DNA from: Hanleya hanleyi
Lineage: Eukaryota; Mollusca; Polyplacophora; Lepidopleurida; Hanleyidae
DNA length: 64,000 nucleotides
Reading direction: 5' to 3'
Assembly: GCA_036873755.1 (NCBI GenBank)
Contig: JAVTVY010017375.1
Location: 1 to 64,000, forward strand
Shown here: positions 26,167-36,965 of the stretch, in pieces
How the letters are laid out: every line of letters starts with the position of its first letter
Position numbering within the stretch: the stretch's first letter is position 1
Notes under the pieces: generated by a model
Told to the model about the DNA's origin: nothing
What the model saw: only the letters and a program-made list of their open reading frames with translations
Database searches by the model: none
Made by a program: the position numbers and the translations under genes

Positions 26167-27155
26167 CTATGTTTCCCCCAACTCCTCCCCACATTTTGAG
26201 CATTCGTGTTTGAATGGAGAGTTAGATTGGGTGCATTTCCCAGATTTGCAGAAAACCCAATAGTAACCCGATGGGAAAGAGGTGGCTTTCCGATAGGAAC
26301 GAAAAGGCAACTGAGCCGTGGACTGGGTGGTTGAAGGGATGGAGGACCGAAAGGAAGAATTGGACATGTAGGGGTTACTTTTGAGAGAGGATAGTCTCCA
26401 CAGTTCATCGTGTACCTTTTCCCACTCCAATGGCCTCAGAGCTCGCAGTTTTCTAAACTTCTCATCATAGAATTTGGCAGAAGTAAACCCGAACTGCTCA
26501 TTCAAGAGCCGCATACTGTTGCCATACTTAATGAGACCAGCAATACGCTCAGGGAATTTTGAGCAATAAATAGTCATGAAAATATCATATGCATGTAACC
26601 ACAGAGACATATGACTGATGAAGTATTTCTTGATTTGGGATGTTACGCTCACCCGAGAGTCACTAGCGGTAAGTTTTATGAAAGTATCATCGTCGCGGGG
26701 TTAATCAGCGTCCCAAAATCAACATACTCGTTAGCAAATATTTTTTCAATTTAATTGAGTTTGAAACTGTCCTCATCATTCTCACTGTCTCCAAAGCCCA
26801 AAGAGGTGGTCTTACCCAGTATCTGGCTGGCCAGTCCTTGACCCACAGAAGCGGACACAGATGGCCCCTCGGTACATGTAGCATCAGCTCCCTCGGCATG
26901 GTCAGGTATTGGAGATGGAGAAGATGGCATGCCCTCACCAGCATGGTTGACATGCGTAGATGTCTCAGTGGGATTGGCCTCCTTCCTGGCATCCAGGATT
27001 TTCATAACTTCCAAGGCCACCTCCGATGCAGAAGGACATCTGTGAGGAGCATTCGTGACATTGCCTCTTGCATTTTGGATGTAGGGACATTAGGCAGTGA
27101 AGAGGCCCTTAGGCGTGGTGAGACAGACCGCTTACGAGATGGTCTTGGCATCATG
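26167..27155 (-). pseudogene. DIRS gag-like protein
   Basis: The probable start is the ATG at 27,155 (basic N-terminus MMPRPSRKRS). A frame change near 27,020 leads to an acidic middle part, and a further block at 26,652-26,167 contains WLHAYDIFMTIYC. It ends with a zinc-knuckle-like CKSGKC...HECSKCGEE, the usual C-terminus of DIRS gag proteins. It would package the RNA. The C-terminus overlaps the RT frame. Confidence 0.75.
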
Positions 27156-27224
27156 AGCAGCTGGAATAACAAAATTGCAAACGGAGGAGAACAAACTATA
27201 TGTTACTTGTATACGTAATTGTTA

Positions 27225-27735
27225 AAAACATGGCACAATTTGACATGTAAATTCAGTTAAACATATCGCACACTTCCATATGTGAATACATTCGCAACAT
27301 ATGGCACACTCCCATATGTGGATGATTAAAAACATGTGGCACGCCTCCACGTGTAAATCAATGAAACAAAAGGCACACTCTCCATATGTAAATACAATCA
27401 CATCATATGGCACACCTCCATATGGAGATTGTTAAAAACATGTGGCACACTTCCACATGTAAATCAATGCAACATATGGCACACTCTCCATATGTACATC
27501 AATAAAAACATATGGCACACTGTCCATATGTGCATCATAAAAACATATGGCACATTCCCAATGTCTTACAAAATATATGGCACTCTTCCATATGTAATAC
27601 AATCAAAAGAGATGACACACTTGCGATATGTAATAAGGAAAACATACATGGTGGACTTCCAAAGTAAGTGAATTATAATTAATTAAGGCAATTAAAATGT
27701 ATGACACTCCAACATGTAAAACAAATAGGACTAAA
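27225..27735. repeat. Array of 14 short hairpins, about 39-bp period
   Basis: Each unit has a left arm of the ACATATGG or ACATGTGG type, a loop close to CACACT, and a right arm CCATATGT or CCACATGT, then an AT-rich spacer. In the best units (for example 27,296-27,320, 27,434-27,460, 27,472-27,496 and 27,507-27,532) the arms are perfectly complementary even though the arm sequence differs. The array lies just 5' of the DIRS gag. Confidence 0.8.
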
Positions 27736-27741
27736 TTAAAA

Positions 27742-28260
27742 CTATATGTCATGTAACTCATGAATAGGAAAATACACCCTTTCTCTTGAAATGCCGAATG
27801 GCAACTTTGACACTTTTTGCATATTTTTGCATTCGAACATTATTAAGATGGACCCCGTCTGAGGCAAGCAGGGAATCTGTATCTTTCCAGAAACCCTATG
27901 ATGCCATAAAGCTAGTTGAGTCGAGCTCGCTTGGCGTATCTTCTTTTCTAGCTCGCGATTAACAACGTTGTTGTTGTAATTGGAAGGCAGGTTCCCGGAG
28001 AAACGGGGTAATAATTGACCAATAATCACGAACGACGTGACGTCGTGAGCATGTATTAGAAAATGAGCGATGGAGAATAGGTCGGTTGCAAGATTTTGAG
28101 GATTACAGTACATAATGGGTGCGTGAGATCATTGCCACCTAGTTGAATGAAAACCACCCCTGGGTTGTACGAAGAACGTACGGCGAGTTTGCTCTGAATG
28201 GTCCGCCTACTGGGTGGAAGCGTGGCCCCAGGCAGGCCGTGAAACTGGACTTAAATATCC
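27742..28260 (-). pseudogene. SGNH/GDSL-hydrolase-like fragment
   Basis: The minus strand shows GLPGATL (about 28,240) and VVFIQLGGNDLT (about 28,160), where GGND resembles the block III Gly-Gly-Asn-Asp of SGNH hydrolases. After a frame change an open 123-codon stretch follows with FLIHAHDVTSFVIIGQLLPR. SGNH domains are known in ORF1 of some CR1 LINEs and beside some invertebrate tyrosine-recombinase elements. This one lies 600 bp upstream of the DIRS gag on the same strand, so it may be part of that element. The catalytic Ser and His blocks are not seen. Confidence 0.55.
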
Positions 28261-28351
28261 GTGCTATGAATCAGGATGAAAGGATGAAAATTTCTCAAGC
28301 CGACTGATGAAGGAGCATACTGAACTATAGATTGTAATTTCTGCTAATTGG

Positions 28352-28368
28352 CCGCTAGATGGCGCAGC
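28352..28368. promoter_or_regulatory. CTCF-like motif
   Basis: CCGCTAGATGGCGCAGC matches the bilaterian CTCF core (CC-n-STAGRTGGCGC). A site like this can lie inside a repeat, and binding is not shown by sequence alone. Confidence 0.4.
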
Positions 28369-29324
28369 GGTATATTACTGCACGCTTGGCTGAACACAGG
28401 TGCCAGTCGTCTTTTGACTGCCGCTTAAACGGTGTACGACCGACAGTGTATTGAGCCCGATTCGAGATTACCCAGCATGGGGTCAATTGAGGTCTCCCAG
28501 CTTACTCGTTAATTGTACAATCAACTCTCAATGTATCATCTTTAAATATATTTAACTCTGGTAGAATATCTGATCTTATAGACAAGCCTGTTACACACAA
28601 ACAAAGGTATACGTTGGAGCAGATATTGGACAATGAATTTAAGCAATAACACCTAGATGAAAGAATATAACAAAATATGTACTTCAAAACCGATGAATAT
28701 TAATAATAATATTGGTTGAAGAGAAATGTAGCACTTTGTTGTATTATACATGTATTTTTACAGATTATGGCATTTCGACCTAACAGTTATAGTCCAACGC
28801 TTGTGAAAATATTCAAGAAAAGTTTGTATAGATACCGTGTGAATTTCACTGAATAATACTTCCCTGTTCCAGTTTCAGTATTACGCCAACAAACATAAAT
28901 CACAGCATTCTAATCAAGGAAGAGGAGTTCACACATTGTATTTGGCAACAGATACTCATATAAAGTCAATTACAGTCTACGTTTTCAGGGTGGGAGAAAG
29001 GTGTAAAGAAGCTGTGCGATATTGTTTTTGGTGTTGATCACATAATCATATTATGAAAATCAACCTGCTGGATGTTCCTGTCCGTAACGTTTTCGAAGCC
29101 GCAATAGTGACACGAACCCAAGCTACATAATAATAGAAGGTTCAAGAGTTAAAAAACCAAGCTTTCGATTCTATTGTTCGACTTCCTCCTTTGCAAACAT
29201 AAAGTTTCTGAGTAAAACAAACCTCTCTGACTTTCTGATTAAAACAAAACTCTAATGATTATATATTCTAAAGGCAAACGTTAAGACGGAAATGTGACAA
29301 TACTTTAGGTGTTGATTATCGGGA
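28369..29324. other. Unassigned DNA
   Basis: No gene or repeat recognised. TGGCGCAGCGGT at about 28,360 also resembles a pol III A box, and CGATTCGAGATTACC at about 28,458 a poor B box, but the spacing is too long for a tRNA. Confidence 0.4.
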
Positions 29325-29495
29325 GGATCAGAGAGACAGCCCATAAAACCTGAGGCTGAAACTGTTTCGGCTGTTGAAGAAAACAGCGAACTATCTGTTT
29401 ATGAAATTAAACAGAAACTTGTGGCACTTGGTGTTTCAACAAAACTAAGAAAGAAAGAAAAACTTCTGTCATTGCTGAATAGATTGAATTCATGA
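29325..29495 (+). CDS. Possible 3' exon with SAP-like motif
   Basis: A stop-to-stop frame ending with TGA at 29,493-29,495. The last 30 residues (SVYEIKQKLVALGVSTKLRK...KLLSLLNRL) have the helix-turn-helix spacing of SAP DNA-binding modules. There is no ATG, and GAGGATCAG at about 29,330 could be an acceptor, so it may be the last exon of a host or transposon gene. No neighbouring exon was found. The family call is tentative. Confidence 0.3.
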   Translation, partial: GSERQPIKPEAETVSAVEENSELSVYEIKQKLVALGVSTKLRKKEKLLSLLNRLNS

Positions 29496-30379
29496 TATGG
29501 CACAATTTACTGCGAAATTTTTGCACTCATTGGTCAAAATGAGTGCAAAGTGTCATATATTGTACATGTACTATATGTAAATAAAACAATACCCATATAA
29601 TCGTTTGTTACAATCTTCTATTTTGCATTGAAGTGGTTTAATTATATAATGATTGGTCAGAAACGACTTCGCCTCGTGCAATACACAATTGTGATCCAGG
29701 CTTAATCCGCCCAGCAGGTATCGTCACCTGTCACCAGGTCTCCGCGTTAATTGCCACGACCCACTTAATCACTCTAGCTGAACCCCTTATAGTGTCTTTC
29801 TCTAAAAATTCTCAAACTTTAAATTGAAATGGAAGCAAGAAGATATTTAATAATTAGACCAAATAAAGAACCATGAGATAGAACACGATATGGTTTGTAT
29901 AACGCCATGCTGGCAAATATCGTTGGCTAAACGGTGTTTTACCTATAAACGTTTAAAAGTGAGCTACTTTCGGCTTTTTCGTGAAAACCTATGCTAAGGT
30001 ATAGGTAGAAAATGCAAATTGAACCCTCATTCTTAAATCAAATTGGAAGCAAGTAAAACATTTTCCATGGGAAAATAAAATAGCACATCGTATGGATATA
30101 CTATTCGAAATTAACTTAATATGCTGGCAAATGTTGTCACCCGAACAGAAATGCTCGATTTTCAGCTTAGAAAAGCACGGTCCTATCTAATACAGGTTAA
30201 ATTTCCCAGGCCATGTTGAGCAGTGGAGTCGATCTGCGCCAGACAGAGTTGTCGTCCCTTACTACTCGAAGTTGGACATGTGACCCATTACCAACACATA
30301 TGATACTATAATGACGTGAGAAATGATGTATACAAACAATTTTTCCAGTACCAAGAATGGTGAATATCCTTTGCTTCTT
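29496..30379. other. Unassigned DNA
   Basis: AT-rich, no gene recognised. AATAAAACAATA follows the SAP-like frame by about 85 bp and could be a polyadenylation signal. Confidence 0.4.
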
Positions 30380-30461
30380 CATCTTCTCTAGCCAAGTCGA
30401 CGTACATCACGTTGCTCTGTACATTAGCTTCGCGATGTAGTTGACTTGGCTGGTGAAGATG
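30380..30461 (+). ncRNA. Pre-miRNA-like hairpin
   Basis: An 82-nt hairpin with arms of 28-29 nt (30,380-30,408 and 30,434-30,461) and a loop of about 25 nt. The stem has a three-base internal mismatch, a G-U pair and one bulged G, the kind of imperfect helix that Drosha and Dicer process. It could equally be a small foldback element. Either strand could fold. I do not recognise a known seed. Confidence 0.4.
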
Positions 30462-32847
30462 TTGCTTCTTGTCAGTATGGCATCTAGCATTGAAAAGGCT
30501 GAATGGATGATGATGCAATCGATTGTTGCTATAGGTACCTCGTGCAAGGGTGTCTAGGTGCACCCAAACAAGGTTAGGGGCAGATAACTCAAGTATAGTT
30601 GTACATACACAATATTATTTGACAATAATTTTCGTTTGTCTCGACATTTATGTGCTTGGATATTGTGATGTGAGAAATAAATTAGCATACTCGTCATCAT
30701 TTATCTGATTTAAAACCCATACGAATCTTGCTAAAGCTCGTTTCATATGGGTTTTATCAAACTCGTGTGATAAAAATCAGATAACCTTTCGTAATGATAA
30801 TCTATATGTACGATAGTATGAAAACCGCTTCAATACAATGTGTTCCTTTAAAAAATATTTGCTGTGAGGATTCATTCCACAGCGTTACAGCTCGTGAGTA
30901 TCGTGTTTCGAAATTTCGTTTTGATTGTAACATGTGTTATGTGTACAGATTTCAATAAAGCGCGGTTACAGATCCATTTTAGCCTTCTCGATAGCAAACC
31001 ACAAAAGATCAAGGGGAAATGTTTAAATGCAATAGAAACACTAAAATTATCCTGAAATTGCGACAGGCATGCGATCACCACGTAAAATGAGATGTCATCA
31101 CTGAGGAAATTAAATAAGGTTGTAATCTGTTGATATCAAATAATCGAATTCCCTGGAACTGGACACCATATCATTGTAAGTAAATTGATGCAGGTGGGCA
31201 CAGGTTATACAGTTAGATATCACACCTGGTCAGGTGAAGATGAGCCGTGTTAACTGAAACTTCTGCAATCCGTTCGACAGGGCCACAGGTAAATGGGGTA
31301 AGGGAAAATGTCGTTCGGCTGGTCCGTGACGTCATTATTGGGCATGACACGGATGAGACCCAATAACCCACTCGCTAAGCGGGGCAATCGAGTTAAAAAT
31401 GTGACATCAACAAAAAGACCTCGATGCAATGGGCGCATCCAGATATTAATGTTCTGATTGAAACTGCAAACCAGTTGAATTTACACTGCAGAATAAATAT
31501 AACTTCAAACCACTCCGGGGCATTGCCAGTATATGGTCCATCTTCTGGCCTTCTTCTGGCCTTCTTCTGGCTTGGCCTATTCTCAACTGACTTGAGAGGT
31601 TTATCGTAATTTATCTGTCTGAATATCCACAAAAACAAACCGAACGGCAAAATTAGATGCCACTGCAGAATGACATCATAACTTTCATTCTTCCATCAAC
31701 ATATCCACATCACAATTTTACATCGTTTGTATTTTAATTCGCTTCGAGCCGGCAGTAGTAGTAAAAGGTCACATATAGTCGTATTTAGAGAGATAACTAT
31801 TGCTGGGTTAGATTCGAAACTGCGAGGATTTGAAATTTGTTCTGAAATTGCAATACCAGGGGATATAAATTTGATCACATTATGTACAGTTAAGGGATAT
31901 TACTTGTATATTAACAGCGAAGAGAGCACATATGTAATACTGTTTTCAGATTTGCCATTTTCTACAGTGTCCTGAATCTGTTACCGAGAAACCATTTTTT
32001 TCACCATGTTGTCATAGTCAAAATTAACTCTATTTCCAAGCAAACAAAACAATGTTTATTGTACAAAATACCGCCACTGCTTCGATGCAATGATCTATAT
32101 AATTATATGCACCGTCTTAGACCAGGCTTATTTCAGTCCTATATAACACCACGGGAAAACAGAGATGTGATGTGTGATATATTTGCATCAGATAATTACT
32201 GCATGGTCCACATACTGAGTCACATATGTTCTCTTGTGACATTAGTGTTAACACTGTTAACCATGTTACAAGTATGAAAATACTTGAATACAATAGCAAC
32301 TACTGATGGCACAGTTGTCGTAATTATGTCATTAGTGGTTCACTATGCATGCAGAATCGCCGCCGCCAACATGATGCTACAATTGACAACCATATCCACG
32401 TGCGGTAATATCAATGGAATTTTCACACGAGGAAACTAAGACTTACACTGTTTGCTTGTCATAATAATCTTGTCTTGATTGGTGGGCGTGGTCGATTTGA
32501 CCTCACGATATTTGTACGTTAGAGGTCAGCAGACAAGACAAAGCTATGGAACTTTTCAGACATTTACGTCTCATGATTAATCAGAATGTATACACATCAT
32601 AGAAGACGGTAGTAAATAATGGTCTCGAGGTCATAAACCAATGGATGTCTCTGTGTATGCTCAGTCTGGAGCTCGTAGGCAATAAAACACCAATCGTACA
32701 TGTGACATGACATATGAAATTGGATATTTTTGTCTCATCAGTTGGATTACCTTCTTATTGTCATACCTTCACATTATAATTGAGCGGAGAAGATGTAACC
32801 GCCGTTAACAGCATGTTTATCATTACATCAAAATAAAGTCATCTTTT
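30462..32847. other. Unassigned DNA
   Basis: No gene recognised in 2.4 kb. Frames of 60-85 codons occur on both strands without motifs. A small tandem triplet of about 11 bp (TTCTGGCCTTC) lies at 31,543-31,577. Confidence 0.45.
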
Positions 32848-32863
32848 CCGCCAGGGGGCGCCC
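32848..32863. promoter_or_regulatory. CTCF-like motif
   Basis: CCGCCAGGGGGCGCCC fits the canonical CTCF core CCASYAGRKGGCGC apart from one or two positions. Confidence 0.4.
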
Positions 32864-33714
32864 GCTCTCTCAGCATGGGGTCGCCACTTAAACTGTCTTC
32901 CTGTCCAGTCTGGTCACATATATACACCCAATCCACGCAGATCATCTGTACATATATCCGTCAAATTCAAGCTAGTTTATCGCTCAGGTGCAAAGAATTA
33001 CCCACGGCGTGCTTAGCTTGTAGCATGTCAGAGAGATAACCACAACAATCATTATTTATTACCGTGCGTAAATCTTGTTCAAGATGTAAAAAACAACGCT
33101 TGATCTTGATGTGGCCTGCTGAGAAACGGATGGAACATCGTCTCACTGAATTGACCACCATGTTTATGTGGAAACTTTGCTCATAATGACCGACTAGAAT
33201 TTAGTCTGTGCCATTTGTCTTGCGTGACGAGCCACGTTATTCTTGCTCCTGTTGTAAAGTTATTGCACTGCACTGCTAAACCGGTTTCGTCCATTTTACA
33301 GACTTTTCAATAGCAATAATATATTTATTCATATGCAAGGCTATATATAAATATAGTTGCCTTGCAGTTGAACATGTTAAAACATTAAAACGCATTTCTG
33401 TCTACTAATTGGACACTGGAGACATACATATAATTTACAATATAATGCAGTAGACAAAAGGTAAAACATTTTGTTGTAATCCGACAATGATATATACTAT
33501 AGAACAAAACAGAACATTAGATGACATGTCCGTTGAGGCAGTATTGCCTGACAAGTCCAGACCTGATAAATACAGCTAGTTTTTACCAATAGTTGTCCGA
33601 CAATTCCTTTTTCAGTCGATGCATGCATAAAATAAATAATTAAATGTTTCAATTCTACAGTTCATATATCAATAAAGGTATTATTAACAGTTTAATTCAC
33701 ATTCGAACTTCCGA
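32864..33714. other. Unassigned DNA
   Basis: Nothing recognised. The right part may contain the 3' tail of the Penelope fragment that follows on the minus strand. Confidence 0.4.
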
Positions 33715-34105
33715 ATGAAGTACTACTGTTCCTTCAAGTTGTCTGTCGCCTGACTATCATCTGATTTCCTTTTATAAAACGGAAAAGACTAAATTTCGTT
33801 CCAATATCAGTATCACATTCTGCAATATGTTTGCAACCCTTAAGATGTCTTAATGAAGGTGTGTTGAACTGTTGTCGATGGACTCTTTCTCTGTTTCTGA
33901 GTACATCCCCCGTTTCGCCAACGTATGTTTTGTCTCATCCATTGCATGCAATAACATACAGTAAATTTTGTGAATTGCAGCTCATACTGCCATTAACCTT
34001 GAAATTTGTATTCGTATGGCGAAACAGAAAAGTAGACCCAACAACAATGTTTGTACAGCACTTCCATCTCGGTTTTCCACATTTAGATACTGAGAACGTT
34101 TGATT
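33715..34105 (-). pseudogene. Penelope-like GIY-YIG endonuclease fragment
   Basis: The minus strand encodes a cysteine-rich lead (CGKPRWKCC), then SCNSQNLLYVIAC and TYVGETGDVLRNRERVHRQQ and the end HLKGCKHIAEC. That is the usual C-terminal GIY-YIG domain of endonuclease-bearing Penelope-like elements: the Y-V-G of the GIY-YIG core, the catalytic Arg region, and a closing zinc-like Cys/His. A stop codon interrupts it after the IAC block. No RT lies upstream of it, so it is a short 3' relic. It is a different lineage from the element at 22.47-24.9 kb, which shows no such domain. Confidence 0.72.
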
Positions 34106-34208
34106 ATTTGGTGTGATTTGGCAGAAGTCAGAAGTTTATATATGTATACAGTAACTCAGCTTTCACCAGCTACCTCAATAGTATATAGAAGGCATCTGCA
34201 TGTCCGTT

Positions 34209-34226
34209 TCCGCCAGGGGGCGCTGG
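34209..34226. promoter_or_regulatory. CTCF-like motif
   Basis: TTCCGCCAGGGGGCGCTGGC at 34,207-34,226 contains the textbook CTCF core. It lies at the left edge of a GC-rich, promoter-like stretch. Confidence 0.45.
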
Positions 34227-34257
34227 CCGCAAGGCCGCTAGAGGTCAAGTTCACTAT

Positions 34258-34380
34258 AGTTCCGGCACTTCCGGTCACCGGAAGTGACCTTTGGGGCATG
34301 TAGTCTTTCGCGGTGATGCGGTCGCTTCCGGTTGCCGCGGTGCTGCGGTCGCTTTCAGTTCCAGGAACAAGTCTCCGTGA
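34258..34380. promoter_or_regulatory. GC-rich stretch with paired ETS-type sites
   Basis: GGCACTTCCGG followed directly by TCACCGGAAGTGACC forms a near-perfect palindrome of two ETS/GABP sites (34,264-34,288). Another CTTCCGG follows at 34,325. The base composition is far above the surroundings. At 34,430-34,525 the words CCGGGAATATAATGTCCGG and CATCTCCGGGA repeat about three times. It could be a promoter, but no gene begins next to it. Confidence 0.35.
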
Positions 34381-34654
34381 AGAGAAAGTAGTCCCGAGAT
34401 TTCAAATACGCGGGGTTTCATGAGAATCATCTGGAATGTTCGTCAATCTCCGGGAATATAATGTTCGGTCATCTTCGGCAATGTCCGGGAATATAATGTC
34501 CGGTCATCTCCGGGAGAATATATAGCCTTTATCCGCCCTTCCGAAGCATCAATAGAATGCACAGGGTCCCCGACAATATCGCCATCTATTTGCCAAGTAT
34601 AAATAGCAAGTGGGGAACCCTCGTCATAGCCATACAGTGGGAGAAGGGGAAGGG

Positions 34655-34728
34655 TCCCAGCGGGAATTGAACCCGGGTCGCTTTATCTAGAGGCGAACAC
34701 GCTATCCATTACACCACGAGTCATATGC
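34655..34728 (-). pseudogene. tRNA-like sequence (pol III A and B boxes)
   Basis: On the minus strand TGGTGTAATGGATAGCG is a good A box with D-arm, and GGGTTCAATTCCCG is a good B box with T-arm. The anticodon arm is TCGC/GCGA with an 11-base loop, and the acceptor ends do not pair. It is therefore a tRNA pseudogene or the head of a tRNA-derived SINE. Confidence 0.5.
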
Positions 34729-34779
34729 TACAAACCAAGGCTGAAAATAGCATATATATATATCTACCAGAGGGCCGAT

Positions 34780-36350
34780 CACTATACGGCCCATACCGGC
34801 GCACTGGACAATGTTGAACCTACACCACACATGCTCATTGCGGTATGGGTTGTGAGATCTGTTTTTCACGTCTCACCACGTAGAATACGATGGGCGGGCT
34901 CCCGAAGCGATTGGTTGAAATTTTTTGAAAAAGTTTCTGTGCGCATGCGTAGTGGGTAAATAGCGCTGGGTGGACGTTTTGAGCCCGAGATGGGCCCCCA
35001 GTGGTCCGATTGGGTCGAGTGAGGTGTCATACTGAAGCATACGTGAAGGAGCATCCGACGGGAGGAGTGTGACGTGGAACTGACGTAATTCTGCGCATGC
35101 GCAGTAGACAGAGTGTATGGAATTAGACGTTTTGGGACCGAGAGGGGCCCCTAATGGTCCGATTGGGTCGAGTGAGGAATCAGTGTGAAGCGCTCCTCCA
35201 GGGCGATCAAGTCATGGGTGGGTGCATGTAAAATTAGGATTTGTCCCGAAAATATAAAAAGCGGAACACGGACCTTATACCTAACCCATAAGGAATACGG
35301 GAAATGCATGTATGGGGTATACGGGTGATCATTTTATTCTTGTGGATCTTGTTTTCTTCGTCTCGAGCTGTAGAACACGATGGGAGGAGTCTATAAGCTT
35401 TTTGAAAAGTTCACGGAGGTCTGGATAGGCTCATACTGGCTCAGTGGACAATGTTGAATCTAATGGGAAACCCACACATGCTCATTGCGGTATGGATTGT
35501 GAGATCTTGTTTTCCCGTCTCGCCACGTAGAACACGATGGGCAATAGTAACGAAATATTTCATTTTGGACGCGGGAAATGACATGTTTGGTCAATCAAGG
35601 GACCATCTTTGGTCCAAATGGACCGGTTGGGGTATCCTAGTGAAGTTTTCGTGGGGTAGAGTCAGACTGGAGTGTTTTTTATTGGAAGTCGCGCCAATCT
35701 GCGCATGGGCAGTTGGGGTGTGGTAAGTAAAGTGGTCATTCTGGAGGTGCGCATGGGTATATTTGAGCGATTGAGGGACCATTCTTGGTCCGAATGCGTC
35801 GTATGAGATGTCAAAGTGAAGCCCTCGGGGTGTAGACCACGACTTGAGGGATGTTCACGTCATCTGTGACATCATCGGTGACGTCATCAGTAGGAGAAGT
35901 AGCCAAAGTGAGCATTTTGGGGGTGTGAAAGAAGGTGTTTGGAGTAGACATAGATCATCCGTGGTTCAAATGGACCGTGTAGGGTGTCAGCTTGTACATG
36001 TATCTCTCTCCTTGTAGACGAAGAATGGTATGGTTTTTGTTGGAAGTCGCATCGCGCTACGCATGCGCAGTTGGGCAGTAGTAACGCAAGATGTCATTTA
36101 GGGCGTGCGTGGGAGTGTGTTTGAGTGATTGAGAGACCACTATTGGTCCGATTGAGTCGTAGTGAAACACTTGTAGAGTAAACTCCGACTGGATAGGTAT
36201 GTCTTGGAAGTAAGGCTATGGCCCGCATACGCAGACAGACATTGGAAGGGTCGTTATGGGGTCGATATGGCCCAATATTGGTCTGAATGGGTCGGGGTAG
36301 GTATCAGTTTGAAGCACTCGTGGCTCCGATTGGAGGGACTGGGTCGTGGA
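34780..36350. repeat. Outer inverted arm, left
   Basis: Built of several 400-500-bp related blocks, each opening near CGTAGAACACGATGGG and carrying a CGCATGCGCA word and GGTCCGATTGGGTC. The same sequence runs in reverse complement at 42,840-44,130. For example, TCTCACCACGTAGAAYACGA, TGCGCATGCGTAGTGGG and AAATAGCGCTGGGTGGACG occur here at 34,865-34,980 and inverted at 43,650-43,770. No coding frame is supported. Confidence 0.75.
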
Positions 36351-36831
36351 AATGGAAATGGAAATACCCAGGCTGAGGGAGCCGCTCTGGTTTTGTTTAG
36401 TATGTTCACAGCAAAACAAATTGAAATATCAAACACCAGCATTCCATTATTTAACGCACCATCACATTATATAGGTACATGTGTTTACGGAGCTCAAGTC
36501 AAGGATCAGCATGTAGATCTATAGAGTATATACGGCATGTTATATGACTGTGCGTGTTACTCTTTCTCCATTGGACCATTCGCCGTCACGTGGCTGTCGC
36601 TAATTTTCCATATTGACTCCGAAGCGGGTCTATAAATGTGATATTGACTCGGCGTGACGTATGCGTCTGCTCAGCCAATGAAAATAGTCGTTGGATGGCT
36701 GCCGGTGTACAATTTGGCTGACAGCAGGTACGAGATCGGGAGCAAAGGAAATACCTTATTATATGCTATATTCTAACTGCTTTCACCAGTTTAACGAGAA
36801 GGAGACGTCAGTGTCATATAATAAAACAATT

Positions 36832-36933
36832 ATAGTCTTTTGATATCGGTCAATATGTGGTTTTGTGGACCTGAGAAAACAATATTCGCCTAGGCCGAAC
36901 CACATTTTGACCGATATCAAAAGACTGTAATTG
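36832..36933. repeat. Long-arm hairpin
   Basis: Arms of about 33 bp (36,832-36,864 and 36,900-36,933) sharing AGTCTTTTGATATCGGTCAA with its complement. Only one or two mismatches occur, around a loop of about 35 bp that contains TTGTGGACC and CGCCTAGGCC. Probably a MITE-like or terminal foldback. It lies 30 bp downstream of the end of the minus-strand gene at 36,966. Confidence 0.75.
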
Positions 36934-36965
36934 TATACTATTCATCAGTGCATGGGTGATGACAT

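Larger units (their letters stand above)
21300..27160 (-). mobile_element. DIRS-type tyrosine-recombinase retrotransposon
   Basis: On the minus strand the order is gag (27,155-26,167), reverse transcriptase (26,120-25,350), RNase H (25,090-24,905 and 22,462-22,254) and tyrosine recombinase (22,253-21,303). This gag-RT-RH-YR order with overlapping frames and no aspartic protease or DDE integrase is diagnostic of DIRS/Pat-like elements, which integrate through a circular intermediate without target-site duplication. Frameshifts break every module. A 2.4-kb Penelope-like element sits inside RNase H. The terminal repeats were not resolved, so the ends given are only the coding limits. Confidence 0.88.

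Noticed and set aside
26838..27218. Plus-strand 126-codon frame over the DIRS gag
   Set aside because: Shadow of the gag coding strand. No motif of its own.
27225..27735. CRISPR-like array
   Set aside because: Repeats are imperfect, dyad-symmetric and contiguous with AT spacers of similar sequence. Context is animal DNA.
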